This document shows, piece after piece, positions 11,841 to 23,819 of a stretch of DNA of 64,000 nucleotides; the stretch's first letter is position 1; every line of letters starts with the position of its first letter. The notes under the pieces are model-generated. The model was not told the origin of the DNA. It did no database searches and saw only the letters and a list, made by a program, of their open reading frames with translations. This DNA comes from Papio anubis (taxonomy: Eukaryota; Chordata; Mammalia; Primates; Cercopithecidae). The position numbers and the translations under genes were made by a program. The stretch spans positions 89,885,181 to 89,949,180 of the forward strand of contig NC_044984.1 of assembly GCF_008728515.1 (NCBI RefSeq), written 5' to 3'.

Positions 11841-12024
11841 AGCTGATTGCAGTGGCATGCGCCTATAATCCCAGCTACTCGGGAGGCCGAGGTGGGAGGA
11901 TTGCTTTAGCCCAGGAGGCTTAGGCTGCAGTGAGCCAAGATTGCGCCATTGCACTACAGTGACAGAGTGAGTGATAGAGTGAGATTCTGTCTCAAAAAAA
12001 AAAAAAAGAGAGCGAGAGAGAGAA
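11841..12024 (+). mobile_element. Alu right-arm fragment in tandem
   Basis: It begins inside the Alu body directly after the previous A tail and ends in A-rich plus (GA)n sequence. Confidence 0.82.
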
Positions 12025-12163
12025 GGAACTCCAGAAATATACTCAGGGAAAGACTCCATGAGTCTAGGCAAAGTATTTTATCTAGCTCTAAGCTTTCTTT
12101 CGTGAACACTTGATATTAAATCCTACATGGCCCTGACCAATAAGGCCTTGAAAATTTGCAGAG

Positions 12164-12446
12164 GGCTGGGTGTGGTGACTCACGCCTGTAATCCCAGCCC
12201 TTTGGGAGGCTGAGGCAGGAGGATCGCTTGAGGTCAGCAGTTAGAGACTAGCCTGGCCAACATGGTGAAACCCTGTCTCTACTAAAAAATACTAAAATTA
12301 ACTAGGTGTGGTGGCATGTGCCTGTAATCCTAGCTGCTTGGGAGGCTGAGGCATGAGGATTGCTTGAAACCAAGAGGTAGAGGCTGCAGTGAACCAAGAT
12401 CATGCCACTGTACTTCAGCCTGGGTAACAGAACAAGAGCTTGTCTC

Positions 12447-12477
<31 letters not shown>

Positions 12478-12495
12478 AGAAAAAGAAAGAAAACT
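12164..12495 (+). mobile_element. Alu with (AAAAG)n-like tail
   Basis: Full plus-strand body followed by a decayed A/G-rich tail. Confidence 0.92.
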
Positions 12496-12820
12496 TTCAC
12501 GTGGGTAATGATACTCCTGATATCTTGGGCATAAGAATATTGCTTTGAACCATATATGTTTTCCCCAAAGCCTAAACCTCAAAACATGGACATCATGTAA
12601 AGGTTACGGGGAAGGTAAATTTCTACTATTAGGTATCTAACTTTAACTACAAAAGGAGATAAATTATAAGATTAATAAGTAATGTAGTTCTAGTTCTGCC
12701 ACTTTGAATGGAAAACAAAAAAATAAGTAATTTAGGATGTTATTGGATACAACTATGATTGAGAAAGAAAGTGTATTTCAAGGAAGTAAAGGGAGACAAG
12801 CTTTGTATTTATTATTATTA

Positions 12821-13107
12821 TTTGAGATGGAGTCTTGCTCTGTCACCCAGGCTAGAATGCAATGGCGCGACCTCAGTTCACTGCAACCTTCACCTCCCAG
12901 GTTCCAGCAAATCTCCTGCCTCAGCCTCCTGAGAATCTGGGATTACAGGTGCCCACCACCACGCTCAGCTATTTTTTGTATTTTTAGTAGAGACGGGGTT
13001 TCACCATGTTGGCCTGGCTGGTCTCGAACTCCTAACCTCAGGTGATCCACCCTCCTTGGCCTCTCAAAGTGCTGGGATTACAGGCGTGAGCCAATGTGCC
13101 AAGCCTA
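12821..13107 (-). mobile_element. Alu, full length
   Basis: A TTATTATTATT head is followed by the reverse-complement body. Confidence 0.92.
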
Positions 13108-13109
13108 GG

Positions 13110-13730
13110 AAGAGAAGTTTTTTAAAGGAAAAATGAGGAGTATCACTGACTAAAAGGATCAATAACGAGGGTGAAGCCAGTCAGAGTTTGGACAAGCAGT
13201 TGCTGGACAGGTGTCCTCACAGAAATGTTTTGTATTGCAAGATTGCTATGGCCTTTGTGCAAGGTTGTCATTTTTGCAGTCTCTTACTGTAATTCTTGTT
13301 ATCAGACATTTGTGCATGAGAATCCTGCCTTCATGGCTTTCTGAGACTCTATTCGTCAGGGTTTTGTTGTTTGGTTTTTTTGTTGTTTTTTTTTTTTTTT
13401 TTGAGACAAAGTCTTACTTTGTCACCAAGGCTGGAGTGCAGTGGCACAATCATAGCTCATTGACCTTTCACTTCCTAGGCTCAAGCCATCCTTCTCAGCC
13501 TCCCAAGTAGCTGGGACTACAGGCATGTGCCACCATGCCGGCTAATTTTTCTGTTTTGTATAAATAGGGTTTTACCATGCTGCCTAGGCTGGTCTTGAAT
13601 CGTGGACTCAAACGATATGCCCGCCTTGGCCTCCCAAAGTGCTGGGATTACAGATGTGCACCACTATCCCCGGCCTTGTCAGGGTTTTTAACACAAGTGA
13701 CTCCCTTATGATTCTGACAACTTTCACACT
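13110..13730. repeat. Dispersed repeat, copy A (interrupted by an Alu)
   Basis: 13110-13387 and 13676-13730 resemble 17620-18010 and 59230-59590 in order. Shared pieces are a run near TTTTTAAAGGAAAAATGA, a segment ending in AGATGTCCTTGCAG-like sequence, GCAAGGTTGT, GAGAATCCT, and CAC-GTGACTCC. It looks like an old LTR or other medium-copy repeat whose family I cannot name. Confidence 0.7.
13388..13675 (-). mobile_element. Alu inserted in dispersed repeat copy A
   Basis: Poly-T head and reverse-complement body. The duplicated target is GTCAGGGTTTT (before 13366 and after 13676). Confidence 0.9.
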
Positions 13731-14406
13731 TTGTCCCTTGAGTTGGTGTCTGGGAAAGTGCATCACAATCTCTCCTATGTAGTCTGTTTTGATGCCCCCT
13801 AACAAAATTGCTCCATCTGAAGTCAACAGTCTGTTGTGAGACTTTGTACTACTTGATCTTTCTACAACAGTTGACATAGCTGATCAAACTATTTCATGAA
13901 GCATTTTATCTCCTAACCTTCATGTGATTATTCTCTAAAGCATTTTCTCCTTCTTGTCTTACCATTCCTTTGTCATGTCCTTAACAGAAATTCCCACTCT
14001 CCCCACAAACAAACAAAATCCCCAAAACATGAGAGTCCTTGTGGGTTATGTTTTGATTTTGGTCCCTTTCCTGTCTTCCTGAATGACCTCGTTCATAGCC
14101 TCTGCCACATGGAGGGCCTAATTACTCCCGGGTCTGTATCTCCAGATGCACATTTCTAACTGACTACCCGATATCTTTGCCTGGGTGCCCTGCAGGCATC
14201 TCAAATTTAGAATGCCCAAAGCTTATCTTCCATTCCACTTCTTCCAAAACCTACCCCTCCCCCTTCATTCTCTATCTCAGGCAGTGGTATCCCTCTCCAC
14301 CCAGAAACCCAAGCCAGAAACCTGGGTCTCATCCTCAACTCCTCTCTCTCTCTGCTCAATGCACTATTAAGTTCTCTTAATACTACTTTAGAAATGTTTC
14401 TATGGA

Positions 14407-14711
14407 GGCCGGGTGCGGTGGCTCACGCCTGTAATCCCAGCACTTTGGGAGGCCGAGGCAAGTGGATCACTTGAAGTCAGGAATTCCAGACCAGCCTGGC
14501 CAACATGGTGAAACCCCATCTCTAGTAAAAATACAAAAATTAGCCAGGCGTGGTGGTGGGTGCCTGTAATCCCAGCTACTCGGGAGGCTGAGGCAGGAGA
14601 ATCACTTGAACCCGGGAGGCGGAGGTTGTAGTGAGCCGAGATCGCAGCACTGCACTGCACACCGGCCTGGGCAACAGAGTGAGACTCCATCTCAAAAAAA
14701 AAAAAAAAAAA
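14407..14711 (+). mobile_element. Alu, full length
   Basis: Plus-strand body with an 18-A tail. Confidence 0.93.
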
Positions 14712-14867
14712 GGTTTCTTGCCTGTAGTCCCAGCTACTCAGGAGGCTGAGGCAGGGGAATTGCTTGAACCCGGGAGGCGGAAGTTGCAGTGAGCTGAGAT
14801 TGTGCCACTGCACTCCAGCCTGGGTGACAGAGCAAGACTCTGTCTCAAAAAAAAAAAAAAAAAAAAA
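14712..14867 (+). mobile_element. Alu right-half fragment in tandem
   Basis: It starts at the second-arm GCCTGTAGTCCCAGC box and ends in a 21-A tail; the left arm is absent. Confidence 0.85.
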
Positions 14868-15247
14868 GCAGTTTCTGTGATGCAACCTCTCCTCTTAGAC
14901 CCCTAACCACAGCTTTTGCATAAGTTCCCATCAATATTGTTATCAGCAATAATTTGGCAGTTCTCTCATAACACTAGGCTCTCCCATCTCCAATTATTTA
15001 TTTAGAATAGAGATCATCAGACTTAGGGATGTCACTATTAAGAAAGGTTTAAAAAGTGGTTTTGAGAACTAACACAGTGTTGCCTTTTAAAAAATGTTGT
15101 CAAGGCACTGAAAAACGGTGTCTATTCTCACTGTCGTTTTATACTAATAATGTAAAATGACTATTTAACTTCAAAAAATAAAAAGTACCATAATCGCAGA
15201 AGACAGTTCTTTAAATATATTTGGCTTTTTATTTTCTTTCTTTTATT

Positions 15248-15545
15248 TTTGAGACAGATTGCCTAGGCTGGAGTGTAATGGCACGATCATAGCTCACCTC
15301 AGCCTCTATCTCCTAGGCTCAAGTCATTCTCCTGGTTCAGCCTCCAGAGTAGCTGGGACTACAGGCACTCACCACTATGCCTAGTTAATTTCTTCTTCCC
15401 CTTCCCCTTCTCCTCCTCCTCCTCCTTCTTCTTCTTCTTTTTTTTTTTTTTGTTAGTAGGGATGAGGTCTTGCTATGTTGCCCAGGCTGGGTTGGAACTC
15501 CTGAACTCAAGTGATCCTCCTGCCTCAGCCCCCCAAAGTTTTGAC
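15248..15545 (-). mobile_element. Alu, old, with polypyrimidine expansion
   Basis: Reverse-complement body carrying a long C/T tract (15392-15451) where the A-rich linker or GTATTTTT region should be. Confidence 0.85.
15392..15451. repeat. Polypyrimidine/polypurine tract
   Basis: About 60 bases of TTC, CCTT and CTC units inside an Alu; pure C/T on the plus strand. Confidence 0.9.
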
Positions 15546-15625
15546 ATTTGTCCTGAGGTTGACCAGCCACATCCTTGCCCTGAGTCTGAAGATCTTTTAG
15601 AACCCTTGAGAAATTCCTCAGCTGT

Positions 15626-15790
15626 CTGGGCACGATGGCTCACATCTGTAATCCCAGCTACTTGGGAGGCTGAGGCATGAGAATTGCTTGAACCTGGGAG
15701 GCAGAGGTTGCAGTTGAGTGAGATTGCACCACTGCACTCCAGCGTGGGTGACAGTGTGAGACGCTGTCTCAAAAAAAAAGAAAAAAGAAA
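15626..15790 (+). mobile_element. Alu with internal deletion (left-arm start joined to right arm)
   Basis: The left-arm TGTAATCCCAGC box continues straight into right-arm sequence (TACTTGGGAGG). Confidence 0.87.
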
Positions 15791-15965
15791 AATCCCTCAT
15801 CTTTGTGATAGACTATTTTAGAATAGAAAAGAATTAATAAATGAGGAAAGTGTTAGCATCTTATTTTATTTATTTACACAACTGTCTCATTGAATTCTAA
15901 ACTTTCTTGAGGGTACGGACTTCTATCTTATTCAGTTTTGTGTTTTTCACAAAGCAAAATTACTC

Positions 15966-16122
15966 CCAGTCTGCAATTCTTCTGCTTCAGCCTCCTGAGT
16001 AGCTGGGACTACAGGCAAAAAACATTTTTTGTTTTTGTTTGTTTGTTTGTTTGTTTTGAGATAGAGTCTCTGTTGCCCAGGCTGGAGTGCAGTGGTGTGA
16101 TGTTGGCTCACTGCAACCTCAA
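15966..16122 (-). mobile_element. Two Alu fragments around a (TTTG)n run
   Basis: 15966-16015 and 16055-16122 are Alu-derived, separated by GTTTGTTTGTTTG repeats. Confidence 0.75.
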
Positions 16123-16179
16123 TAAATGTTTACTGAATTGATTTGAAATTTCAACCGGGACAGTATAATTCAAAATCAT

Positions 16180-16400
16180 TAAACTGTTGGTATCTGATAA
16201 CCTGGCTTTGGATTTTGACTCCACTATTCACTTGCTGTACTACCTGGGGCAAGTTGCCTAAACTCTCTCTGTAATTTCCTCAACTCAAAAATGGATTAAA
16301 TGAGATAATGAATATAATATGCTGGGTGCTTAAGTGCTATTTATATAGTGAGTATTTACTGAGCTCCTACTATGCCTTAGATTTTAGGCAGGTGCTGGTG
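16180..16400 (-). repeat. MIR remnant
   Basis: CTGGCTTTGGATTTTGACTC, then a GGGCAAGTTGCCTAA-like core and TTTCCTCA, in MIR order. Confidence 0.6.
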
Positions 16401-16419
16401 ATAGTGAAGAAAATATGCA

Positions 16420-16760
16420 GGAGCTGGGTGCAGTGGCTTATGCCTTTAATCCCAGTACTTGGAGGCCAAGGTGGGCAGATTGCTTGAGTTCAGGGGTTCA
16501 ATACCAGCCTGGGCAAAGTGTTGAAACATCATCTCAAATACAGAAAAAAAAAAAAATTAGCCGGGTGTGGTGTCATGTACCTACAGTCCTAGTACTCAGG
16601 AGGCTGAGGTGGAAATCACTTGAGCCTAGGAGGTTGAGGCTGCAGTGAGCTGTGATTGTACCACTACGCTGCAGCCTGGATGGCAGAGTGAGACCCCCTG
16701 TCTCAAAAAAAAAAAAAAAAAAAAAAAAAAGAAAAGAAAGAAAGAAAAGGAAAGAGAAAT
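16420..16760 (+). mobile_element. Alu with long A-rich tail
   Basis: Plus-strand body, then a run of about 26 A and (GAAA)n. Confidence 0.92.
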
Positions 16761-16998
16761 GTAATATGCAGGGCTCCTGGGGAGACAGCCATAAAACAAA
16801 CAACCACATAAATAAATTCATTACACATTGTGATAAGTACCATGAAAAAAAAGTTAAGAATTCAATGAAAGGTTGTGAGAGGAGGACCTGATTTAGAAAA
16901 TTATGGAAGGATTCCCTGAAAAAGGGGCACTTAAGCTGAAACTTAAAGGATGGGGAGGTTCTCTATTTCCCCACTCCCCAACTCATTCCTCAACACTT

Positions 16999-17287
16999 TT
17001 TTTTTTTTTTGTGACAGAGTCTGCCTCTGTTGCCCAGGCTAGAGTGCTATGGCGCGATCCCTGCTCACTGCAACCTCCGCCTCCTGGGTTCAAGCAATTC
17101 TGTGCCTCAGCCTCCCGAAGCTGAGATTACAGGCGCCCACCACCATGCCTGACTAATTTTTGTATTTTTAGTAGAGGCGGGGTTTCACCATGTTGGCCAG
17201 GCTGGTCTTGAACTCTTGACCTTGTGATCCACCTGCCTTGGCCTCCCAAAGTGCTGGGATTACAGGTGTGAGCCACCATGCCCACCC
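16999..17287 (-). mobile_element. Alu, full length
   Basis: Poly-T head, reverse-complement body. Confidence 0.92.
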
Positions 17288-17619
17288 TCCTCAACACTCT
17301 TTAGTCTGGTTTCCATCTCTCTATCTAAATAGCTCTTGCTAAGGTCACCAATGGCATCCAAATTACTATGTACAACAGTCCTCTATGTGACCTCTTAGCT
17401 GCGCTTAACACAGTTAATTATGCCCTCCTTCTTGAGAAGGTCTTCCCTTGGCTTCTCTAATAATAAATGCCTCCTGATCTCTTCCTTCCTCTCTGGTTAC
17501 CTCGTCAGTCGTCTTTGAAGGTTCATCTGCCCCAACTCATTCATTAAATGTTCCCCAAGGCTTGGTCTCAGGTTCACTTTTTTTCTGTCAATCTAAATAA
17601 CAGAGAGAGTCTCTGTAAG

Positions 17620-18010
17620 AGAAAAACATATGTGGTAAATTATGTGCATATCCAGGGAGGTTTGAAGAAAGATAAAGATATTTAAAGGAAAAATGAGAAG
17701 GATAATTGTTTTGAGATAATTATCCTTGGCTACAAAGATCAATAACAAAAGTGATGCCAGTCCAAAGTCATACAGGCAGTTGCTAGGTAGATGTCCTTGT
17801 AGAAGTATCTTTTGTGTACAGTTGGGAGGGCCTTTATGCAAGGTTGTGGTGTTTGCGAAGTCTTTTGTGATAGTTTTTGTTATTAGGCATACAAGTGTGA
17901 GAATCCTCTTTCTATAGCCTTCCTCAGCTCTTTTTGTCTGAGGTTTTTTTTTTTTTTTTTTTTTTTTTTAACACTAGTGACTCCATTTTGATTTTGACAA
18001 CTTACATACT
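17620..18010. repeat. Dispersed repeat, copy B, with a 27-T run
   Basis: Closest in wording to copy C (59230-59590): both contain AATTATCCTTGGCT and AGATGTCCTTG. A long T run at 17943-17969 interrupts a segment that is continuous in the other copies. Confidence 0.72.
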
Positions 18011-18216
18011 TCTTACTCTCGACTTTGTGAAGGTTGCAGATGCCAAAATGAAATCGCTTTTGTCAGACGCAGACAAAATAGGGCCAGGAAGGTTGAAAGG
18101 AGAGGAGGCCTATGCTTACATGTCTAAGAATTGTTTCCAAGGACATTCAAAAAGCTCTTTTGCATCTTTCAAGCATCTCCTGATTTGATAAGGTTTATCA
18201 CTAGACTTTTTTCTTT

Positions 18217-18513
18217 TTCTTTTTTTTTTTTTTGAGATGGGGTCTCATTCTGTCTCCCAGGCTGGAGTGCAGTGGAGTGATCTCAGCTCACTAGAGCTCC
18301 GCCTCCCAGGTTCATGCTGTTCTCCCACCTCAGCCTCCCAAGTAGCTGGGACTACAGGCACCTGCAACCACCTCCGGCTAATTTTTTTTATTTTTATTAG
18401 AGATGGGGTTTCACCGTGTTAGCCAGGATGGTCTCGATCTCCTGACCTTGTGATCCACCCACCTCGGCCTCTCAAGGTGCTGGGATTACAGGCGTGAGCC
18501 ACGGCGCCCCGCC
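18217..18513 (-). mobile_element. AluY/S-like element
   Basis: Poly-T head, reverse-complement body. Target TATCACTAGAC repeats on both sides (18194 and 18514). Confidence 0.92.
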
Positions 18514-18796
18514 TATCACTAGACATTTTTTTAGGACTGCTGTAATTCAGGTAAAATGTTCTCAGAACACTTACGCAGTAAGGCATCTCCACCAATGAAC
18601 TGACAACTCTGGCTTTGAGCCTCTAGAAACAATGATCTATTTCTAAGCAGTTTATATAAATTTCTTTTTTGTTAATAAAAGCTCCCCTTCCCTCACTGAG
18701 TGCACTGGAGGCTTGCCATTTCCAGCATTCTGGATTATAATCCTTATTTCTATTCTCAAATAAACCCAACAGGTTTAGAGATAATTTTCTCTTGCT

Positions 18797-19400
18797 TTTT
18801 TTTTTTGAGAGACAGTCCCACTCTGTCACCCAGGCTGGAGTGCAGTGGTGCGATCTCGGCCCTCTGCAATCTCTGCCTTGTGGGTTCAAGCAATTCTCCT
18901 GCCTCAGCCTACCGAGTAGCTGGGGGCTACAAGCAGGTGCCACCATGTCCGACTAATTTTTGTTTTTTTGGTTTTTTTTGAGGCGGAGTCTCGCTCAGTC
19001 GCCCACGCTGGAGTGCAGTGGTGCGGTCTCGGCTCACTGCAAGCTCCGCCTCCCGGGTTCACGCCATTCTCCTGCCTCAGCCTCCCAAGTAGCTGGGACT
19101 ACAGGCGCCCGCCACCACGTCCAGCTAAGTTTTTGCATTTTTAGTAGAGACGGGGTTTCACCGTGTTAGCCAGGATGGTCTCGATCTCCTGACCTCGTGA
19201 TCCACCCACCTCGGCCTCCCAAAGTGCTGGGATTACAGGCGTGAGCCACCACGCCTGGCCAATTTTTGTATTTTTAATAGAGACAGGGCTTCACCATGTT
19301 GGCCAGGCTAGTCTCGAACTCCTGACCTCAAATGATCCACCTGCCTTGGCCTCCCAAAGTGCTTACTAGGATTACAGGCATGAGCCACCGCACCCGGCCG
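18797..19400 (-). mobile_element. Nested Alus: one Alu inserted in another
   Basis: An older reverse Alu (18797-18960 and 19261-19400) is split by a younger reverse Alu (18961-19260). AATTTTTG flanks the insert on both sides. Confidence 0.9.
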
Positions 19401-19417
19401 TTTTTTCTTTTTTCTTT

Positions 19418-20431
19418 CTTTCTTTTTTTTTTTTTTTTTTGAGACAAGGTCTCACTCTGTCATCGAGGCTGGAGTGCAGTGGTGATGAGACAGGATAGTT
19501 CCCTTGACCCCCTTGGTGGGTGGGAAGTGGAGTGGCTGGTTTCACTAAGCCCACTGCTGGCCACTCCTCATGGGAGGGAGTGTGCGAGGGAGCGAGTGTG
19601 GGAACCAGAGTGAACTAACGCTGGAACCAGCCAGTCACTCTTTTCTGGTGGGAGGAGGCTCTAGGTGGGCCCCGCAGCAGCATTCAAGCATATTACAACC
19701 AATGCTCTTTCTGCTCTGACGCCCAGGGATGGCCAAGTGCCGATCAGCTCAGTGGAGGGTCAGGGTGGCAGCCCCTGTGCTCTCAGGAGCTTCCTGATTC
19801 TTGTCTGGCGTCCAGGAAGAATCAGGTCACATGAACCAGTTGAAAGGTAATGAATGCAGAAGACTTTATTGAGTGGTGGGTGGCTCTCAGCGGAAAGGGA
19901 GGCTGCAAAGGGATGGGAAGATGATCTTTCCCTGAAGCCCACCCATCTCTGGCCAGGCCCCTCTCTGAAGCTGTACGTCCAAAGTTAGCTGCATCTACTC
20001 TCTGACACTTAGTTGTTTCTTTTCTTGCCACTCAGCCGCTTGTGTTGCTTTGTCAGCTGAAGTCTTTTATGGGCACAGGATAGGGGTGGGGCAGGCCAAA
20101 AAAGCAACATTTGGGCAGAAAAATGGGGTCAGCTGTTTTCACTTAGGGCCATGGTTCCAGGCTGAAGGGTGGGGTTTAGCTGGGAACCCAGCCCTTCTGT
20201 AACAGTGTGATCATAATTCATGGCAGCCTTGACTTCCCCGGGGTCAAGCAATCCTCCCACCTTAGCCTCCGAGTAGCTGGGACTACAGGCACATGCCACC
20301 ACGCCCAGATAATTTTTTAATTCCTTGTAGAGAGGGGTCTTGCTTGGTAACCCAGGCTGGTCTCTGACTCCTGGCTTCAAGTGATCTTCCTAGAGTGCTG
20401 GGATTACAGGTGTCAGAAACCATGCCTAGCC
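19418..20431 (-). mobile_element. Alu split by a solo LTR
   Basis: Alu sequence 19418-19485 resumes at 20205-20431 at the matching place in the body (GTGCAGTGG then GTGTGATCAT). Confidence 0.88.
19486..20204 (-). mobile_element. Solo LTR (ERV1-type), 719 bp, inside an Alu
   Basis: The insert begins TGAGACAGG and ends TGTAACA, the TG...CA ends of an LTR, with flanking 4-mers GTGA (19482-19485) and GTGT (20205-20208). On the minus strand it has a CATAAAAG TATA-like box and an AATAAA (plus TTTATT, 19865-19870) in the expected order, so it points minus. The four-base duplication fits a gamma-class virus. No internal sequence remains. I do not recognise the family. Confidence 0.82.
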
Positions 20432-20444
20432 TCTAGTGTCTTTT

Positions 20445-20700
20445 TTTTTAGGTTGACAATTTACATTGTCCAATAGTCACTCACGTAATTTTAAAATTTC
20501 TAGTAGCCACATTTTAAAAAGTAAAAAGAAACAGGTAACAATCAATCATAATGATGTTTTTATTTAACCCTATATAAAAATTATCATTTCAACAAGTAAT
20601 AAATATAACATTATTAAGAGACTTTAGTATTTTTGTATTTAGTTTTTGTAATTCAGTGTGTATTCTAAATTATGGTATAACTCAATTTGGACTAGCAGCA
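20445..20700. repeat. hAT-Charlie-like DNA transposon remnant
   Basis: TTGTCCAATAG, then TAGTAGCCACATT and AAAGTAAAAAGAAACAGGT, ending near GGACTAGCAGCA, is a familiar non-autonomous DNA repeat. The exact subfamily is uncertain. Confidence 0.6.
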
Positions 20701-21003
20701 TTTTTTTTTTTTTTTTTTTTTTTTTGAGACAGAGTCTTGCTCTGTCACCCAGGCTGGAGTGCAGTGGCGGGATCTTGGCTCACTACAACCTCTGCCTCCC
20801 AGGTTCGAGCAATTTTCCTCAGTCTTCTGAGTAGCTGGGATTACAGGTGCCCGCCACCATGCCCAGCTCAATTTTTTGTATTTTTAGTAGAGACAGGGTT
20901 TCACCATGTTAGACAGGATGGTCTCGATCTCCTAACCTCGTGATCTGCCTGCCTTGGCCTCTGAAAGTGCTGGGATTACAGGCGTGAGCCACGGGGCCCA
21001 GCC
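20701..21003 (-). mobile_element. Alu, full length
   Basis: 25-T head and reverse-complement body. Confidence 0.93.
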
Positions 21004-21405
21004 TCAACTATTCTTTTGATCTCCAGTTCCTTATAGTTATCCACCTTCTTCACAGCTCCAGTTTAATGCCCCGAGACACCTCAGATTCAGCATGTCTCAC
21101 ATCTAACACATAATCTTCCCTTTCAAATCTGAAATGTTTTCCTATCGCTGTCATTGACATTACATTACCAGTCAATACAGTTTCACCAGCACACACCTAA
21201 GGGGCTTCCTTGGTATCTTCTCTCTCAAATCCCTTATACAATTCCTAACCAAGTCTTACCCATTTTATCTCCCATATATCTCTTAAATCTATTCATTTTT
21301 TTGGTCATACCCATCATCATTCCCTTTCAAGCCACTAAACTGATCTCCCTGCTTTCATTCTGGCCACCCTCAACTCTACTCTGTACACTGCAGTCATGGT
21401 GATCT

Positions 21406-21697
21406 TTTTTTTTTTTTGAGACGGAGTCTCGCTGTCACCCAGGCTGGAGCGCAGTGGTGTGATCTTGGCTCACTGCAAGCTCTGCCTCCCGGGTTCACGC
21501 CTTTCTCCTGCCTCAGCCTCCTGAGTAGCTGGGACTACAGGCGCCCACAACCACGTCCGGCTAATTTTTTTTATTTTTAGTAGAGACGGGAATTTCACCA
21601 TGTTAGCCAGGATGGTCTGGATCTCATAACCTCATGATCCACCCCCCTCGGCCTCCCAAAGTGCTGGGATTACAGGCATGAGCCACCACGCCCGGCC
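21406..21697 (-). mobile_element. AluY-like element
   Basis: Reverse body; target GTGATCTTTT before 21406 and after 21698. Confidence 0.92.
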
Positions 21698-21784
21698 TAT
21701 CGTGATCTTTTCAAAATCTAATCATGTTAATTGCAAATCTCATCAGATCAGGTTAACTGTCTCCTCACCATTAAAATACTTAAG

Positions 21785-22098
21785 GGACCTGGACACGGTG
21801 GCTCATCCCTGTAATCCCAGCACTTTTGGAGGCTGAGGAGGGTGGATCACCTGAGGTCAAGAGTTCGAGACCAGCCTGGCCAACATAGTGAAACCCTGTC
21901 TCTACTAAAGATACAAAAATTAGCTGGGCCTGGTGGCGCGTGCCTGTAGACCCAACTACTCAGGAGGCTGAGGTGGGAGAATTGCTTGAATCCGGGAGAT
22001 GGAAGTTGCAGTGAGCAGAGATAGTACCACTGCACTCCAGCCTGGGTGACAGAGCAAGACTCCATCTCAGAAAAAAATAAAAAATAAAAATAAAATAC
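21785..22098 (+). mobile_element. Alu, full length, AAAATACTTAAG duplication
   Basis: Plus-strand body with an (AAAAAT)n tail. AAAATACTTAAG lies at both ends. Confidence 0.92.
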
Positions 22099-22109
22099 TT
22101 AAGATAAGT

Positions 22110-22360
22110 AGGTGGATCACCTGAGGTCAGGAGTTTGAGACCAGCCTGACCAACATGGTGAAACACTGTCTCTACCAAAAAATACAAAAATTAACTGGGT
22201 GTGGTGGCATGTGCCTGTAGTCCCAGCTACTTGGGAGACTGAGGTGGGATAACTGCTTGAACCCAGGAGGTAGAGGTTGCAGTGAGCCGATATCATGCCA
22301 CTGCATTCCAGCCTGAGCAACAGAATGAGACCCTGTCTCAAAAATAAATAAAAAAGTAAA
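22110..22360 (+). mobile_element. 5'-truncated Alu
   Basis: It starts about 60 bases into the body (GTGGATCACCTGAGG) and is followed by a third copy of AAAATACTTAAG. Confidence 0.88.
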
Positions 22361-22554
22361 ATAAAATACTTAAGAGATTTATATTGTTCTTAGGACAAAG
22401 TATAAAGCCCTTAGTATGATCTAAAAGGCTCTGTCAGCTCTCCTACCCTTTCCTTCCTCCAAGGCTCTTACCTTTCTAGTCCCATCTCATCACACTCACT
22501 CCCTTCTCCACCTTTTTGCATTCCAGCCATACTAAATGTTTTTTAGTTCTTTAA

Positions 22555-22690
22555 ATGTGTTATACTCCCTAGTGTTTTACAGACGAGAAAACCAAGGTTC
22601 AAAGAGATGTGAGCTGTCCAGAGTCACAAAATTATAGCCAAATGACCATTCTAATATTAGAATCCATGTCTCCTCTTTAAACACAATTAT
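22555..22690 (+). repeat. MIR fragment
   Basis: TTTTACAGACGAGAAAACCAA and AGTCACA wording of the MIR core. Confidence 0.55.
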
Positions 22691-22723
22691 TTTTTCTTTA
22701 CCTTCCCTTTGCCAAGAACACTC

Positions 22724-23013
22724 TGCCAGGTGCAATGGCTCATGCCTGTAATCCCAACACTATGGGAGGTTGAGGCAGGTGGATCACCTGAGATCAGGCG
22801 TTTGAGACCAGCCTGGCCAACTTGGTGAAACCCTGTCTCTACAAAAATTAGCTGGGCGTGGTGGTGGGCACCTGTAATCCCAGCTATTCGGGAGGCTGAG
22901 GCAGGAGAATCTTGAACCTGGGAGGCGGAGGTGGCAGTGAGCTGAGATCAGGCCACTGCACTCCAGCCTGGCTGACAGAGTGAGACTCTTGTCTCAAAAA
23001 AAAAAAAAAAAAA
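22724..23013 (+). mobile_element. Alu, full length
   Basis: Plus-strand body, 17-A tail. Target AACACTCT-like at both sides. Confidence 0.92.
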
Positions 23014-23549
23014 ACTCTCTAAACCTTTCCTCTCCCCTTTGCCTATTTATCCTTCAGATCTCAGCCTAATTGCTACTTCCTCAGGAAACCCTACCGGGCC
23101 ATCCTACCTAGGCAAGTCCCTTTGTAATATGCTCTCATAGCAGCAGTTGTAAATTTGCTTTTATTAGCATCATTGCTTGATGTCTATTTTTGTTAACTGG
23201 CTTTATGATGACAAGGATCATCTCTGTTTTTGCTCTCTAAATATTGCCAGATCTGGATTTATAATAGGCATTCAACAAATGGATGGATGAGAGAATGAGT
23301 GAATATGTCAGCCAAGCAAAGAGCAGCCCAGACAAAAGTAACAGTGAGTTTGAAATGCTCCAAGGTCAGAAAGAGCTTTGAGAGCTGGAGCTATAATAGT
23401 AAGAGAGTGGAGACACTGGATAAGTAGGTATGGCTGGATCTTGCTGGGCATTTTAAAGGATTTTGGACACATGGCAGCTACTTCTATTTTTATTGTTGTG
23501 GTATTATGTTTGGTTTACCAACTTTTTATGTTTATTTTATTTTATTATT

Positions 23550-23819
23550 TTTTTTGAGACGGAGTCTTGCTTTGCCGCCCAGGCTGGAGTGCAGTGGCAC
23601 AATCTTGGCTCACTGCAACCTCTCCCTGGGTTCAGGCGATTCTCCTGCCTCAGCCTCCCTAGTAGCTGGGACTACAGGCGCTTGCCATCACGCCTGGCTA
23701 ATTTTTGTATTTTTAGTAGAGACGGGGTTTCACCATATTGGCCAGACTGGTCTCGAACTCCTGACTGCCTCGGCCTCCCAAAGTGCTGGGATTACAGGCG
23801 TGAGCCACAGGGCCCGGCC
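23550..23819 (-). mobile_element. Alu with small deletions
   Basis: Reverse body. The 15-bp target GGTTTACCAACTTTT occurs at about 23511 and again at 23820. Confidence 0.92.

Noticed and set aside
14400..14885. 161-codon minus-strand open frame
   Set aside because: It is a read-through of two adjacent Alus.
15385..15633. Arg-rich minus-strand open frame
   Set aside because: The Arg run is only the translation of a polypyrimidine tract.
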